This document shows positions 8,704-17,286 of a stretch of DNA of 64,000 nt, in pieces. Source of the stretch: Borreliella spielmanii. GTDB lineage: Bacteria; Spirochaetota; Spirochaetia; Borreliales; Borreliaceae. The DNA is taken from the NCBI RefSeq assembly GCF_014201705.1, contig NZ_JACHFA010000001.1, positions 310,001-374,000 on the forward strand, written 5' to 3'. The translations under genes and the position numbers were made by a program. Within the stretch, counting starts at the first letter, position 1, and each line of letters opens with the position of its first letter. The notes below the pieces were generated by a model. That model was not told the DNA's origin. It saw only the letters and a list, made by a program, of their open reading frames with translations, and did no database searches.

Positions 8704-9078
8704 CTAAAATATCTTCGAGATTGTTTTCATTAAAGCTTCAGGATTAAAAGGCTTAACAAGCCACCCAGTAGCACCAGCTTTACGACCCTCATCAACTTTA
8801 GATTGCTCAGATTCAGTGGTAAGAACAAGTATGGGAACAAAACTACCAAATTCTCTTATTTGCTTAATAACACCAATACCATCTAAATTAGGCATGTTAA
8901 TATCCGTAATAACAAGATCAAAATCTTTATCTCCTTGCCCAACTGCTTCTTTAAACTTTAAAACCCCTTCTAGACCATCCTTTGCTTCTGAGACTCCAAA
9001 ACCGTTTTGTTCTAAAATATAAGCAACGCTTTGCCTTATTGCCCTATTGTCATCAATAACCAAAATTCTTTTTTTCAT
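8704..9078 (-). CDS. cheY2: Chemotaxis response regulator CheY
   Basis: A 124-residue single receiver domain. The acidic pocket D9/D10 (LVIDDN), phospho-acceptor D59 (VITDINMPNLDG), the threonine pair LTTES and lysine in VKPFNP are all present, so it should be phosphorylated by the CheA of the same operon. It is the last gene of the leftward che operon, 39 bases after the receptor-like gene. By position this is CheY2 of B31 (BB0570); that protein has been linked to virulence rather than to ordinary flagellar reversal, as I recall. Confidence 0.94.
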   Translation of the reverse strand: MKKRILVIDDNRAIRQSVAYILEQNGFGVSEAKDGLEGVLKFKEAVGQGDKDFDLVITDINMPNLDGIGVIKQIREFGSFVPILVLTTESEQSKVDEGRKAGATGWLVKPFNPEALMKTISKIF

Positions 9079-9117
9079 CTAATTTTCTCCTAAAACCCTC
9101 CCAAAAGTATATAAAAA

Positions 9118-10890
9118 TTAAAACAAAATTACACTACCCTCATCAAATGAATGAACATCCTTAGCTTCCTCTATTAAAGACAATAAGTGCTTTTTATGAA
9201 TAAATAAAGTAAATCGATTAGCAATTCTATTAACAAATTCTTTATCTTCAACTTCAACAGATTGAATTCCAGCTTTAGATAAAGCTAAATTAAGATTAAA
9301 ATTTATTTTGCTTTCCATATTGCTTAAAAAATTGTCTATATCCAAAAGAGAATTTTTCAAATTTCTAACATTGTAGACTTCTAATTTCATTTCTTCAAAT
9401 ACTTCCATAAACTCAATTGAAAAAACTTCATAAGACAAAATATTATCAATAGCTACGTTCTTAATATCGAAAATATCATTTTTAATTTCCAGAAATAATT
9501 TTTTAAATTTATTAAAATAATTCTTTTCAAGATAAAATCTATTATCATAATCCTTAACAACTTTTTCAAGAAAAAAGATTATTTGATCCAAAAATTCTAT
9601 TCCCTTGGTAATATTAGAATCAATTTCTTTGATAATTTTCGACATTTCTGAAATATTCCCCTCCATAGCTTTAAGTTCCGATCTTTTGACAACTTCTATC
9701 TTTGACGCTATATTAATATTTTGAAACCTAGTAGAAATAGCTGAAATATTTGAAAACATTAGCTCTAATGATTTTATAAGCTTAACCTGTTCATAATATA
9801 AATTCAAAAAATTGGAATTATTTTTCTCAACATCATCAATTCTTCTAAGAAGATCAGATAAAATACTAGAAAATTGTTCTAGTATTTTGGGGATATCTAT
9901 GTATAAGGAATTATCAGACCTTAAATCGTTAATAGTTTGAATAGAACTAAGAGAAGCATCAATAAATTTCTCAAAAACAGTATAATTTTTTTCAAGCTTT
10001 TCAAGAAGATCTTTTACTATAACTTTTGATGTATCAGTAAAAACTGATAAAATTTTTAATTTTTGAATCTCACTTATGTCTTTAAATTTAAAAACATCAA
10101 TATTAGAATACATAATATTTAAATGTTGCAAAGATTGAGTTAGCCTATCTTGGAACTGAAGATAAGAAATAGAATTTACAAGTTTGAATTTAAACTCTAA
10201 TAAAACCTTTAAAATATCGTCATAAAGAGCAATAACGCTTCCTATTCCATCTGAAAAATCATCTATTTTCTTCATTAAATTATCTCTAAACTCTTCAAGA
10301 ATTTTATTTTCAGCCGTATTGCTTTCGTATACTTGATTTTTAGCCCTATCTAGACCAATTTTAACTTCGCGCCCCTTACTAGTAAGTTGATCTGCCTGCT
10401 TAATCATAGATTGAGTTAAAACCTTAATCTCACTAGTAATATAAGAAAAAGCTCCCCCAGCCTTACCAGCTCTCATAGCAACTGTTAACGTATTAATAGA
10501 CATTATTTCCATATCAAGAGAGCTTTTTTTCATTTTTTCAATCACATCTTCAAGTATTTCTATATCTTTAACCTTACTCCGTATTATACTAAATTGAGAT
10601 TCAAGAGACGTTGTTGAAGAATTAAAGTATGCAACAAAATCATCTAATGCTCCTATAATCTTAGCTATAAAATTATTCAAAGAAGTATCATTCTCAAGAT
10701 CAAGATTAGAAATCAAATCAATACTAAAAGCTAAATCTTTAGAATCTTTAGAAACTTTTTCTATTAATTTAGGAATTGATTTGCTTAAATTTGAATAAAT
10801 ATGCCTTGCGCTCTCATCAAAAGCTTCAAGTTTATAAAATAAGGTAGCCAAATATTCATTGGCAAAAAAATCATTATTGTCATTATCCAT
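9118..10890 (-). CDS. Cytoplasmic chemoreceptor-like coiled-coil protein
   Basis: A 590-residue, almost entirely helical protein with no membrane segment. Residues about 145-185 (SINTLTVAMRAGKAGGAFSY followed by ITSEIKVLTQS) resemble the hairpin tip of methyl-accepting chemotaxis proteins, where LNAAIEAARAGE-GRGFAVVA is usual, but are clearly diverged; a second possible tip-like stretch with NIASKIEVVKRSELK occurs at about 410. It starts two bases after the cheB stop, inside the che operon, which suggests a receptor or scaffold dedicated to this second chemotaxis pathway. B31 counterpart: BB0569. I would not assign a ligand. Confidence 0.82.
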   Translation of the reverse strand: MDNDNNDFFANEYLATLFYKLEAFDESARHIYSNLSKSIPKLIEKVSKDSKDLAFSIDLISNLDLENDTSLNNFIAKIIGALDDFVAYFNSSTTSLESQFSIIRSKVKDIEILEDVIEKMKKSSLDMEIMSINTLTVAMRAGKAGGAFSYITSEIKVLTQSMIKQADQLTSKGREVKIGLDRAKNQVYESNTAENKILEEFRDNLMKKIDDFSDGIGSVIALYDDILKVLLEFKFKLVNSISYLQFQDRLTQSLQHLNIMYSNIDVFKFKDISEIQKLKILSVFTDTSKVIVKDLLEKLEKNYTVFEKFIDASLSSIQTINDLRSDNSLYIDIPKILEQFSSILSDLLRRIDDVEKNNSNFLNLYYEQVKLIKSLELMFSNISAISTRFQNINIASKIEVVKRSELKAMEGNISEMSKIIKEIDSNITKGIEFLDQIIFFLEKVVKDYDNRFYLEKNYFNKFKKLFLEIKNDIFDIKNVAIDNILSYEVFSIEFMEVFEEMKLEVYNVRNLKNSLLDIDNFLSNMESKINFNLNLALSKAGIQSVEVEDKEFVNRIANRFTLFIHKKHLLSLIEEAKDVHSFDEGSVILF

Positions 10891-10892
10891 TA

Positions 10893-12050
10893 CTAAGATC
10901 TCCTTAGAACATGATCGGCTATTTTACTTAAAGGAAGGATTTTGTCTACAGCTCCTATTTTTATAGCTTCCATTGGCATACCAAAAACAACAGATGTTTC
11001 TTGATCTTGGGCAATAGTATAAGCACCATTTTTTTTCATTTCAAGCATACAAACAGCACCATCATCTCCCATACCTGTAAGGATAACACCAATAGCATTA
11101 GAACCTGCATACATTGCAGCAGACCTAAAAAGTACATTTACAGAAGGCTTATGCCTACTAACAAGAGGTCCATCTAATAAATTTACAAAATAATTTCCAC
11201 TAACATATTTTACAATCAAATGATAACTTCCATTAGCAATTATTACAAGACCTGGACGCAGAATGTCTCCATCTTCAGCTTCTTTAATATCAATATTAAA
11301 TTCATTATTTAAGTTTTTCGCAAAAGATTTTGTAAATCCTCCAGGCATATGTTGAACAATAATAATTGGGGGCGAATCTTTTTTAAAAGAGCTTAAAAAA
11401 ATTCTTAACGCCTCTGTGCCTCCTGTTGAAGAGCCCACAACGATAATCTTGCCAGTTTTGTGCTTATTGAGAAGACCTTGATATTTAATAATAACATCTG
11501 GATCATTTTTGGGGGCAAAATTAATAACATCAGAAACTCTATAGCTTTTCCTTATACTTGAATCATCTAAATCATTTTTCCTCAACTCTACTTTAGAATG
11601 ACTAGAAAAATCAGGCGCGGGAATTCTTTTAGCCTCATATGAAAATATTAATTTATTTTTACCTAAATTTTTCAACTCCAGCTTTATTAAAGCTAAATAC
11701 TTGCTGCGAAATAAATCAACTGTAAGCTTAAAATTAAGCTTATTTATTATCAACTTAACCTTTTCTTTACTTTGCTCAAGACATCCAAAATTTGGAAACA
11801 TTTCATTTTGCGCAATAAATACAATTGGAAGAGATATATTATTAAGAACATTGTTTAAAGAATTTCCAAAATTAGATCTTGCCGTACTCTCATCAATAAT
11901 AACTAAGTCTGGAAACTTTTGTAAAAACACATTAATAAGATTCAAAGAATTAAAACCAGCATTTAATATTTCAACATCATTATCTTTAGAAAAAGCCCTA
12001 ATAAAAACCTGTTTTATAAGACCTTGAATATCAATTACTAATATCTTCAT
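10893..12050 (-). CDS. cheB2: Chemotaxis protein-glutamate methylesterase CheB
   Basis: A 385-residue protein with a receiver domain (1-120) and a methylesterase domain (about 195-385). The esterase triad is visible as VVGSSTGGTEAL (serine), VQHMPGGF (histidine) and LTGMGDDGA (aspartate). It removes methyl groups from, and deamidates, receptor glutamates. The receiver has phospho-acceptor D53 (VIIDES) but its acidic pocket reads VIDIQG, so one of the two metal-binding acids is replaced by I8. The linker is long. It sits between cheA and the receptor-like gene of the operon. B31 counterpart: BB0568. Confidence 0.95.
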   Translation of the reverse strand: MKILVIDIQGLIKQVFIRAFSKDNDVEILNAGFNSLNLINVFLQKFPDLVIIDESTARSNFGNSLNNVLNNISLPIVFIAQNEMFPNFGCLEQSKEKVKLIINKLNFKLTVDLFRSKYLALIKLELKNLGKNKLIFSYEAKRIPAPDFSSHSKVELRKNDLDDSSIRKSYRVSDVINFAPKNDPDVIIKYQGLLNKHKTGKIIVVGSSTGGTEALRIFLSSFKKDSPPIIIVQHMPGGFTKSFAKNLNNEFNIDIKEAEDGDILRPGLVIIANGSYHLIVKYVSGNYFVNLLDGPLVSRHKPSVNVLFRSAAMYAGSNAIGVILTGMGDDGAVCMLEMKKNGAYTIAQDQETSVVFGMPMEAIKIGAVDKILPLSKIADHVLRRS

Positions 12051-12111
12051 TATTATATTTTAATATTTTTACCTTTAAAACCAAAAAATCTGTATTTTAG
12101 ATTTTTTTATC

Positions 12112-14253
12112 TTATCTTATAAGCTTAGTTATTGCATCTATATCAACAACTAAAGCCAAACTTCCATCACCAAGTATAGTGGCCCCAGAAACACCTTCCA
12201 CTCGAGAATAAATTTTACCTAAAGCTTTTATAACGGTTTGATGTTGTCCTAAAACTTCGTCAACCACAATGCCCATCTTCCCACTATTTGTGTTCACAAC
12301 AACAACTTGCTCATTAAAACTCTTCTCGTCAGAAACCTGAAAAAACTCTCTAAGCCGAATAAAACTAATCATACTACCCCTGTAATTCATTACATTACTT
12401 TTAGTTTCAACCCCATCTATTTGAGAAATTAAATTATTAGATTCTAAACAAGACTCAACATTAGAAAGAGGAACAATAAAGTGTTCATTCTTTACTCTAA
12501 CAAGCCAACCCTCAATAATAGCCAAGGTCAATGGAAAAATTAATTTAATTCTAGTATATTTACCAAGCTCACTTTCAAGAACAACATTTCCTCTCAAGGA
12601 TTCAACCTGTTTCTTAACAACATCCATCCCAACTCCACGACCTGATATGTCAGTAATAGAACTTGCAGTTGAAAATCCAGGCTCAAAAATCAAATTATAA
12701 ACATCAATATTTGATAAAGTTTTGGCAGATGAGTCAGAAACTATATTACGCTCTATGGCCTTTTTAAGTATTTTATCCTTATCAAGACCTCTTCCATCAT
12801 CTTCAATAGCAACAATAACAGAATCCCCAGATTGAAACGCTGAAAGCTTAATAATGCCTTTAGGATCCTTTCCTAATCTTTCTCTCTCTTCAGACGATTC
12901 AATTCCATGATCTATTGAATTGCGAATCAAATGAACTAAAGGTTCATTAAGTTTTTCAATAATACTTTTATCAAGAACAGTATCACCCCCATAAGCATGA
13001 TAAAGAATTGACTTACCAAGATTAGCAGATAAATCTTTTACTATTCTTTGAAATTTTACAAATAAAATCTCAATAGGAACTGTTCTAAGCCCTGTTGTAT
13101 AATCTCTTAACTCATTAATCAATAAAGAAAATTCTGCTGATATTGAATTTAAAACATTGCTACTTCTATTTTCAGCTTCTTTTGAAAGTTTTGATTGTAT
13201 TGTAACAAGTTCTCCAACAAGATTTACTAAATGGTCAAGCTTTTTAGAATCTACCTTAATACTAGCAATATTAACCTTACTTCTAACAGTATCATCTTGA
13301 ACATTAAATTTATTTTTATCTCCATTAGAAAAGGATTTTTCAACAAAATCAGATTTTCTCAATGAAGAATTAGCAAGATCTTTAGCATTTCTATCTAAAC
13401 CCAACAAATTGAAATTTTTAAGCCCTACATTATCGCCTTTATCCGCTTCAAAACATTTATCTAATTCTTGAATATCAATTTTTGATTGAGAATCTAAAAA
13501 TACAAATATATCTTCAATACTCTCTCTACTCTCTTCTGTGTTTAGTATTATCTCCCAATCAACATAAACATTATCAGGAGAAATAAGCTCTAAATCAGGA
13601 ATATTATCTACTTTAGCTCTAACATAGCCATTGCCCAAATTAATCAACTTGCTCAATAAATTTATAGGCTTATGCCCATGAAACAAAATACCCTTAGCAG
13701 GAGAAAAAAGAATTTTATAACTCTTAAATTCAGATCGCAAAGCCTCATCATCAAATTTATTGTCTGGATCTACTCTAGCAACCTCTTCTAAAACAGAACT
13801 GTTGCCAGACTTTGAAAAATCATTTTTTAAAGCTTCTTGAAAATCACCCTTAACATCAGAAGTCTCAAGAACCTTTTTAATTTCATTTAACAAAACCTGT
13901 TTACGCTTGTTAAAGTCAATCTCAGAAATTGCTTCATCACCTTCAATAAGCTCCCTAATAAAATCAACTGACATTAAAGTAGCATCAATAGCAGCTTGAT
14001 TAAAAATCACTCTACCATCTTTTACAACATCAAGAACTGTTTCTATTTCATGGACAAGCGATGCTGTAAAATTAAATCCAAACATACCGGAACTTCCCTT
14101 TATAGTATGTAAATTTCTAAAAATAGAATTAATAATGTCTTGATCTGAGCTTACCTCAAGATTAAGAAGCGCTTGCTCAATATCTGAAACATTTTCTATT
14201 GATTCTTCCTTAAAGGAATTCTTAAATTTATCAATCACATCACTACTATCCAT
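12112..14253 (-). CDS. cheA1: Chemotaxis histidine kinase CheA
   Basis: A 713-residue CheA. The HPt domain carries the phospho-accepting H49 in LHTIKGSSGMFGF; a P2-like linker region follows; the dimerisation domain starts near 335 (VDSKKLDHLVNLVGELVT); the kinase has the N-box LVHLIRNSIDHGIE, DDGRGLD and GRGVGMDVV; the C-terminal CheW-like domain ends at 713. All kinase boxes look intact. It receives signals from receptors via CheW and phosphorylates CheY and CheB. It is the third gene of the leftward operon. B31 counterpart: BB0567 (CheA1); B31 has a second CheA elsewhere that drives motility reversal. Confidence 0.97.
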   Translation of the reverse strand: MDSSDVIDKFKNSFKEESIENVSDIEQALLNLEVSSDQDIINSIFRNLHTIKGSSGMFGFNFTASLVHEIETVLDVVKDGRVIFNQAAIDATLMSVDFIRELIEGDEAISEIDFNKRKQVLLNEIKKVLETSDVKGDFQEALKNDFSKSGNSSVLEEVARVDPDNKFDDEALRSEFKSYKILFSPAKGILFHGHKPINLLSKLINLGNGYVRAKVDNIPDLELISPDNVYVDWEIILNTEESRESIEDIFVFLDSQSKIDIQELDKCFEADKGDNVGLKNFNLLGLDRNAKDLANSSLRKSDFVEKSFSNGDKNKFNVQDDTVRSKVNIASIKVDSKKLDHLVNLVGELVTIQSKLSKEAENRSSNVLNSISAEFSLLINELRDYTTGLRTVPIEILFVKFQRIVKDLSANLGKSILYHAYGGDTVLDKSIIEKLNEPLVHLIRNSIDHGIESSEERERLGKDPKGIIKLSAFQSGDSVIVAIEDDGRGLDKDKILKKAIERNIVSDSSAKTLSNIDVYNLIFEPGFSTASSITDISGRGVGMDVVKKQVESLRGNVVLESELGKYTRIKLIFPLTLAIIEGWLVRVKNEHFIVPLSNVESCLESNNLISQIDGVETKSNVMNYRGSMISFIRLREFFQVSDEKSFNEQVVVVNTNSGKMGIVVDEVLGQHQTVIKALGKIYSRVEGVSGATILGDGSLALVVDIDAITKLIR

Positions 14254-14268
14254 AAGCTTTCCTTAAAT

Positions 14269-14580
14269 CTAAAATCCAACTAAATTAAATCCCAAATCAA
14301 AGCTATCAACATCTTCAATATCTGTCAAAAACCCACCATATATCAATGAGCTTAAAACCTCATCGGATGGATACTCAATTTTTACAAATAAATTTTTATT
14401 CTTAGCATATTTATTAGATGCATATAAAATTTGTATAAAAGTAATATCTATTTTTTCAACATTTGAAAGATCAATAGTAAGAGTATCCCCCTCTTTCATT
14501 TTTTTAAAAATATTCAATAAGTCTTCTTTTACCTTAAAAATACTATTTATTACAAGCTCTCCCTCAGGCCTATAAATCAT
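14269..14580 (-). CDS. STAS-domain protein of the che operon
   Basis: A 103-residue single STAS domain, the fold of anti-sigma factor antagonists. The core reads LTIDLSNVEKIDITFIQILY at about 37-56. In regulated family members the aspartate is followed by a phosphorylatable serine (DSSG); here it is D-I-T-F, so that serine is missing, although a threonine is next to it. It lies between cheW and cheA with 12 and 15 bases spacing, so it is expressed with them. It may serve as a scaffold or signal input of this chemotaxis pathway; no partner kinase or anti-sigma factor is nearby. B31 counterpart: BB0566. Confidence 0.82.
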   Translation of the reverse strand: MIYRPEGELVINSIFKVKEDLLNIFKKMKEGDTLTIDLSNVEKIDITFIQILYASNKYAKNKNLFVKIEYPSDEVLSSLIYGGFLTDIEDVDSFDLGFNLVGF

Positions 14581-14592
14581 GACTAAAAACTC

Positions 14593-15129
14593 CTATTGCT
14601 GCTGATATTCGGGATCATATATTGTTGTATTTCTAAACCTGGAAAGTTCTCTAACATCAAATAAATTTTCTACATCTAAAATAATAATAAACTTATTATT
14701 ACTCTTACCAATTCCTGAAATAAATTTTGAATTAAACCCTGATCCAATCTTAGGAGCATCATCAATGCTAAATGGATCTAATTCAAGAACTTCGTTGACA
14801 TAATCTACTAAAATTCCAAGATTAAATTCATCGCCCTCGTAAACTAAAGTCAATATAATAATATTTGAGACATTAACTCCCTTGCTTCTCTTTTTATCAT
14901 CCTCATCAACAACACGATCACCCATTCCAAATTGTTTTCGAATATCAATTATTGGGACGATTTTACCCCTATTATTTATTATTCCTGCCATGTAGCTGGG
15001 AGTCCTTGGAATTTTTGATATCTTAGTATATTCCAAAACCTCAACAACATACTTAATCTCAATAGCATAAAGTTCATCTAAACTAAATAAAAGGTACTGA
15101 CTTAAAGAGTCTTGTATATCTGAATCCAT
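14593..15129 (-). CDS. cheW2: Chemotaxis coupling protein CheW
   Basis: A 178-residue CheW domain protein that links receptors to CheA. Typical stretches are QYLLFSLDELYAIEIKYVVEV (start of the SH3-like fold), IPRTPSYMAGIINNRGKIVP and the ILVDYVNEVLEL strand. It is slightly long because of an insertion of charged residues around 75-88 (DEDDKKRSK). It is the first gene of the leftward operon cheW-STAS-cheA-cheB-receptor-like-cheY. B31 counterpart: BB0565 (CheW2). Confidence 0.95.
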   Translation of the reverse strand: MDSDIQDSLSQYLLFSLDELYAIEIKYVVEVLEYTKISKIPRTPSYMAGIINNRGKIVPIIDIRKQFGMGDRVVDEDDKKRSKGVNVSNIIILTLVYEGDEFNLGILVDYVNEVLELDPFSIDDAPKIGSGFNSKFISGIGKSNNKFIIILDVENLFDVRELSRFRNTTIYDPEYQQQ

Positions 15130-15350
15130 ACCTAAAACACCCCTTTAAATGCAATTTAAATCGCAAATAGAATACTAATATCAAGATTAATATTAACTCA
15201 TATATTAATAAATACAAATTAACAAATTAGAAATTAATAAAATTTAATTTTTAATAAACTAAGAAAAGACATAATTTTAAAAGAATTCTATTTTATAATT
15301 TTAGATATAAAGTTGCGGTTTAATTTAAATTTCGAATAAAAAAGTTAACA

Positions 15351-15935
15351 ATGCAAAATAAAAACAAACTAACCAGTTTATTGCTAATTATTACATTATT
15401 TTTCAATGTTGAAAATATTTTCACAAACGAAAAATTTAAAAACAGTGCAACTGATTTAAAAATAGACAGCTTAAAACCAAAAACTAAAATAAAATTTGGC
15501 TTTATTTTACCTTATCCTACCGCAATAGAATTCAGCATTAATAACTTTAATATTGGAGTGGGGGTAACAATACTAAGTGTTTCGGAATTTTTTCCAAAAT
15601 CACCTCTGGTATTGCTATTTAAAGCATATTTTGACTACATGTTCTTAAACTTAAGAATTAAAAATTCAAACTTTATCTTCTTCTTAGGATCTAGCTTATT
15701 TTGTGAAATAGGCAAAATTACAAGCTCAAATTTAACAAATGATTTTTCTGGGATTACATATAAAATCGGGATAGGTTTACCCTTAGGAATAAGATATGAG
15801 GCTTATTATGACATTATTGAAATTATAATAAAAACAACACCTTCAATTTTTATTGGCCAATTACCTAATGGAAATTTAATATTTCCAATAAAAGGTAACT
15901 TTTCTATCGGGATAAAAGGCACCTTTAAGATATAG
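15351..15935 (+). CDS. Exported DUF3996-type protein, first of three paralogues
   Basis: A 194-residue protein with an N-terminal signal sequence (hydrophobic residues 8-24) and alternating glycine-rich beta-strand pattern. It shares with the next two genes the layout signal peptide, FGFILPYPTAIEF-like strand, a central KAYFDYMF segment and a GIGLPLGIRYE strand near the end, so all three arose by tandem duplication. A small beta-barrel or periplasmic beta-sheet protein is likely. No good ribosome binding site precedes the ATG. B31 counterpart: BB0564. It is the most diverged of the three. Confidence 0.75.
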   Translation: MQNKNKLTSLLLIITLFFNVENIFTNEKFKNSATDLKIDSLKPKTKIKFGFILPYPTAIEFSINNFNIGVGVTILSVSEFFPKSPLVLLFKAYFDYMFLNLRIKNSNFIFFLGSSLFCEIGKITSSNLTNDFSGITYKIGIGLPLGIRYEAYYDIIEIIIKTTPSIFIGQLPNGNLIFPIKGNFSIGIKGTFKI

Positions 15936-15962
15936 TTTTCACTTTTTAGATAAAAAAAAATA

Positions 15963-15992
15963 TTGAACTAATTTTTTTAAAAAAGCTAGTAT
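15963..15992 (+). promoter_or_regulatory. Promoter of the second paralogue
   Basis: TTGAAC at 15963-15968 and TAGTAT at 15987-15992, 18 bases apart, lie just upstream of the gene at 16016. Overlapping the -10 box, AAGCTA (15983-15988) and TAGCTT (15995-16000) form a perfect inverted repeat that directly abuts the ribosome binding site AGGAG at 16001-16005. Confidence 0.4.
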
Positions 15993-16015
15993 GTTAGCTT
16001 AGGAGATAACAAAAA

Positions 16016-16534
16016 ATGAGAACAAAAATAATTATTATGTTAATTATTATTTTATTAGCTCCAATCTCGGGGTTTGCTAATTCAAAAAAATCTGCAAGGG
16101 GTAAATTTGGTACAGGAATTATACTCCCATTCCCAATTGCTTTCCAAATTAATATAGAAAGCTTTGATCTTGACATTGGTCTTTATAGTGGAGTAAATAA
16201 TTTATTCTCAGACTGGAAAACGCTGTTTATAGCATTGGACTATATTTTCTACATATATACATTCCCGGGAGCCGCTAATATTTTAGATTTTTCAGTTGGA
16301 GCTGGAGGATACGGAACAATATGGTTTTCAAGATTTAGCGGCAGTCAATCGGGCTCTGGACCAGTGAGCATTGGGGCAAGATTGCCTTTAGCTTTAAATC
16401 TTGCGGTATTTAGAAAAAAATTCGACATATTTTTACGAATAGCACCAGGACTTGGGATGAATATTTGGAGCAATGGTATTGGATTTAGATGGGAAGTATT
16501 CGCAGGATTGGGACTAAGATTCTGGTTTACTTAA
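16016..16534 (+). CDS. Exported DUF3996-type protein, second of three paralogues
   Basis: A 172-residue protein with a signal peptide (hydrophobic 5-20, cleavage likely after GFANS or nearby). The mature part shows glycine-rich strands: GTGIILPFPIAFQINIE, ALDYIFYIYTFPG, GARLPLALNLAVF and, at the end, GLGLRFWFT; a terminal aromatic residue after a beta-strand is a feature of outer-membrane barrels. AGGAGAT at 16001-16007 is its ribosome binding site. A long inverted repeat follows the stop codon. B31 counterpart: BB0563. Function unknown. Confidence 0.8.
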   Translation: MRTKIIIMLIIILLAPISGFANSKKSARGKFGTGIILPFPIAFQINIESFDLDIGLYSGVNNLFSDWKTLFIALDYIFYIYTFPGAANILDFSVGAGGYGTIWFSRFSGSQSGSGPVSIGARLPLALNLAVFRKKFDIFLRIAPGLGMNIWSNGIGFRWEVFAGLGLRFWFT

Positions 16535-16541
16535 TGTAAAA

Positions 16542-16585
16542 TTCTTTTTTTAAAAAATAACAGTTGTTATTTTTTAAAAAAAGAA
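16542..16585 (+). terminator. Perfect 20-bp AT-rich hairpin after the second paralogue
   Basis: The arms 16542-16561 and 16566-16585 are perfect reverse complements around the four-base loop AGTT. The stem consists of blocks of T and A with a GC pair near the loop and one near the base, and starts eight bases after the stop codon. It can end transcription and stabilise the mRNA end, and it separates the second paralogue from the third, which has its own promoter. Confidence 0.7.
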
Positions 16586-16661
16586 CAATTGTTAAAAAAT
16601 CAAACCTCTTGAAAAAACTTTGACAGAAAAATTTAAATAGTCAAAGACTTATTTTTATTGT

Positions 16662-16690
16662 TTTAAAATTAAAAAATAAAATACTATAAT
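16662..16690 (+). promoter_or_regulatory. Promoter of the third paralogue
   Basis: A perfect TATAAT at 16685-16690 has TTTAAA at 16662-16667, 17 bases upstream. The start codon lies 27 bases downstream with GGGAG at 16706-16710 as ribosome binding site. Confidence 0.5.
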
Positions 16691-16716
16691 AATAAGACAA
16701 AATTTGGGAGACAGTG

Positions 16717-17256
16717 GTGAAAAAAATTTTTATATTATTAATCATGATTGTAAATACATATACAAATAGTTTTGCAAAAGATTCATATCTAAATAGGGGA
16801 ATTGGCTTTGGAGCAAGTATTGGAAATCCAATTATTAACTTAATAATGTCATTGCCTTTCATCGACTTTGAAATAGGTTATGGCGGTAGCAATGGAATAA
16901 ATTTATCGGGATTTAAACTTGAATCAAAATTTTATGATTTTAATTTATTAGCAATAGCAGCACTTGATTTCATTTTTACAATATATTTGATAAAAAATTT
17001 AAATTTAGGAGTTGGAATAGGGGGAAATCTAAGCCTATCATCTCATACGTCTAAATTAATACATATAGAATTGGGATTTGGAATAAGAATTCCATTGGTT
17101 ATTTTTTATGACATTACAGAAAATTTAGAAATAGGTATCAAAATAGCGCCTTCAATAGAATTCATCTCAAACACAAGATCCCTTGCGCATCACAGAACTT
17201 ATTCGGGAATAAAATCAAACTTTGCTGGGGGAATATTTGCTAAATACTATATCTAA
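16717..17256 (+). CDS. Exported DUF3996 protein, third paralogue (BB0562-like)
   Basis: About 179 residues with signal peptide (hydrophobic 4-18). Two GTG codons at 16714 and 16717 compete; the second is better spaced (six bases) from GGGAG at 16706-16710. The mature protein has glycine-rich strands (GFGASIGNPIINLI, IGYGGSNG, GVGIGGNLSLSSHTS, GFGIRIPLVI). Its B31 counterpart BB0562 has been reported, as I recall, to have lipase activity and to help survival when fatty acids are scarce; a GxSxG motif is not evident here, GYGGSNG being the nearest. It ends 30 bases from the end of gnd on the other strand. Confidence 0.8.
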   Translation: MKKIFILLIMIVNTYTNSFAKDSYLNRGIGFGASIGNPIINLIMSLPFIDFEIGYGGSNGINLSGFKLESKFYDFNLLAIAALDFIFTIYLIKNLNLGVGIGGNLSLSSHTSKLIHIELGFGIRIPLVIFYDITENLEIGIKIAPSIEFISNTRSLAHHRTYSGIKSNFAGGIFAKYYI

Positions 17257-17286
17257 ATTCGCAATCAGCATACTGATTTATTAAAT

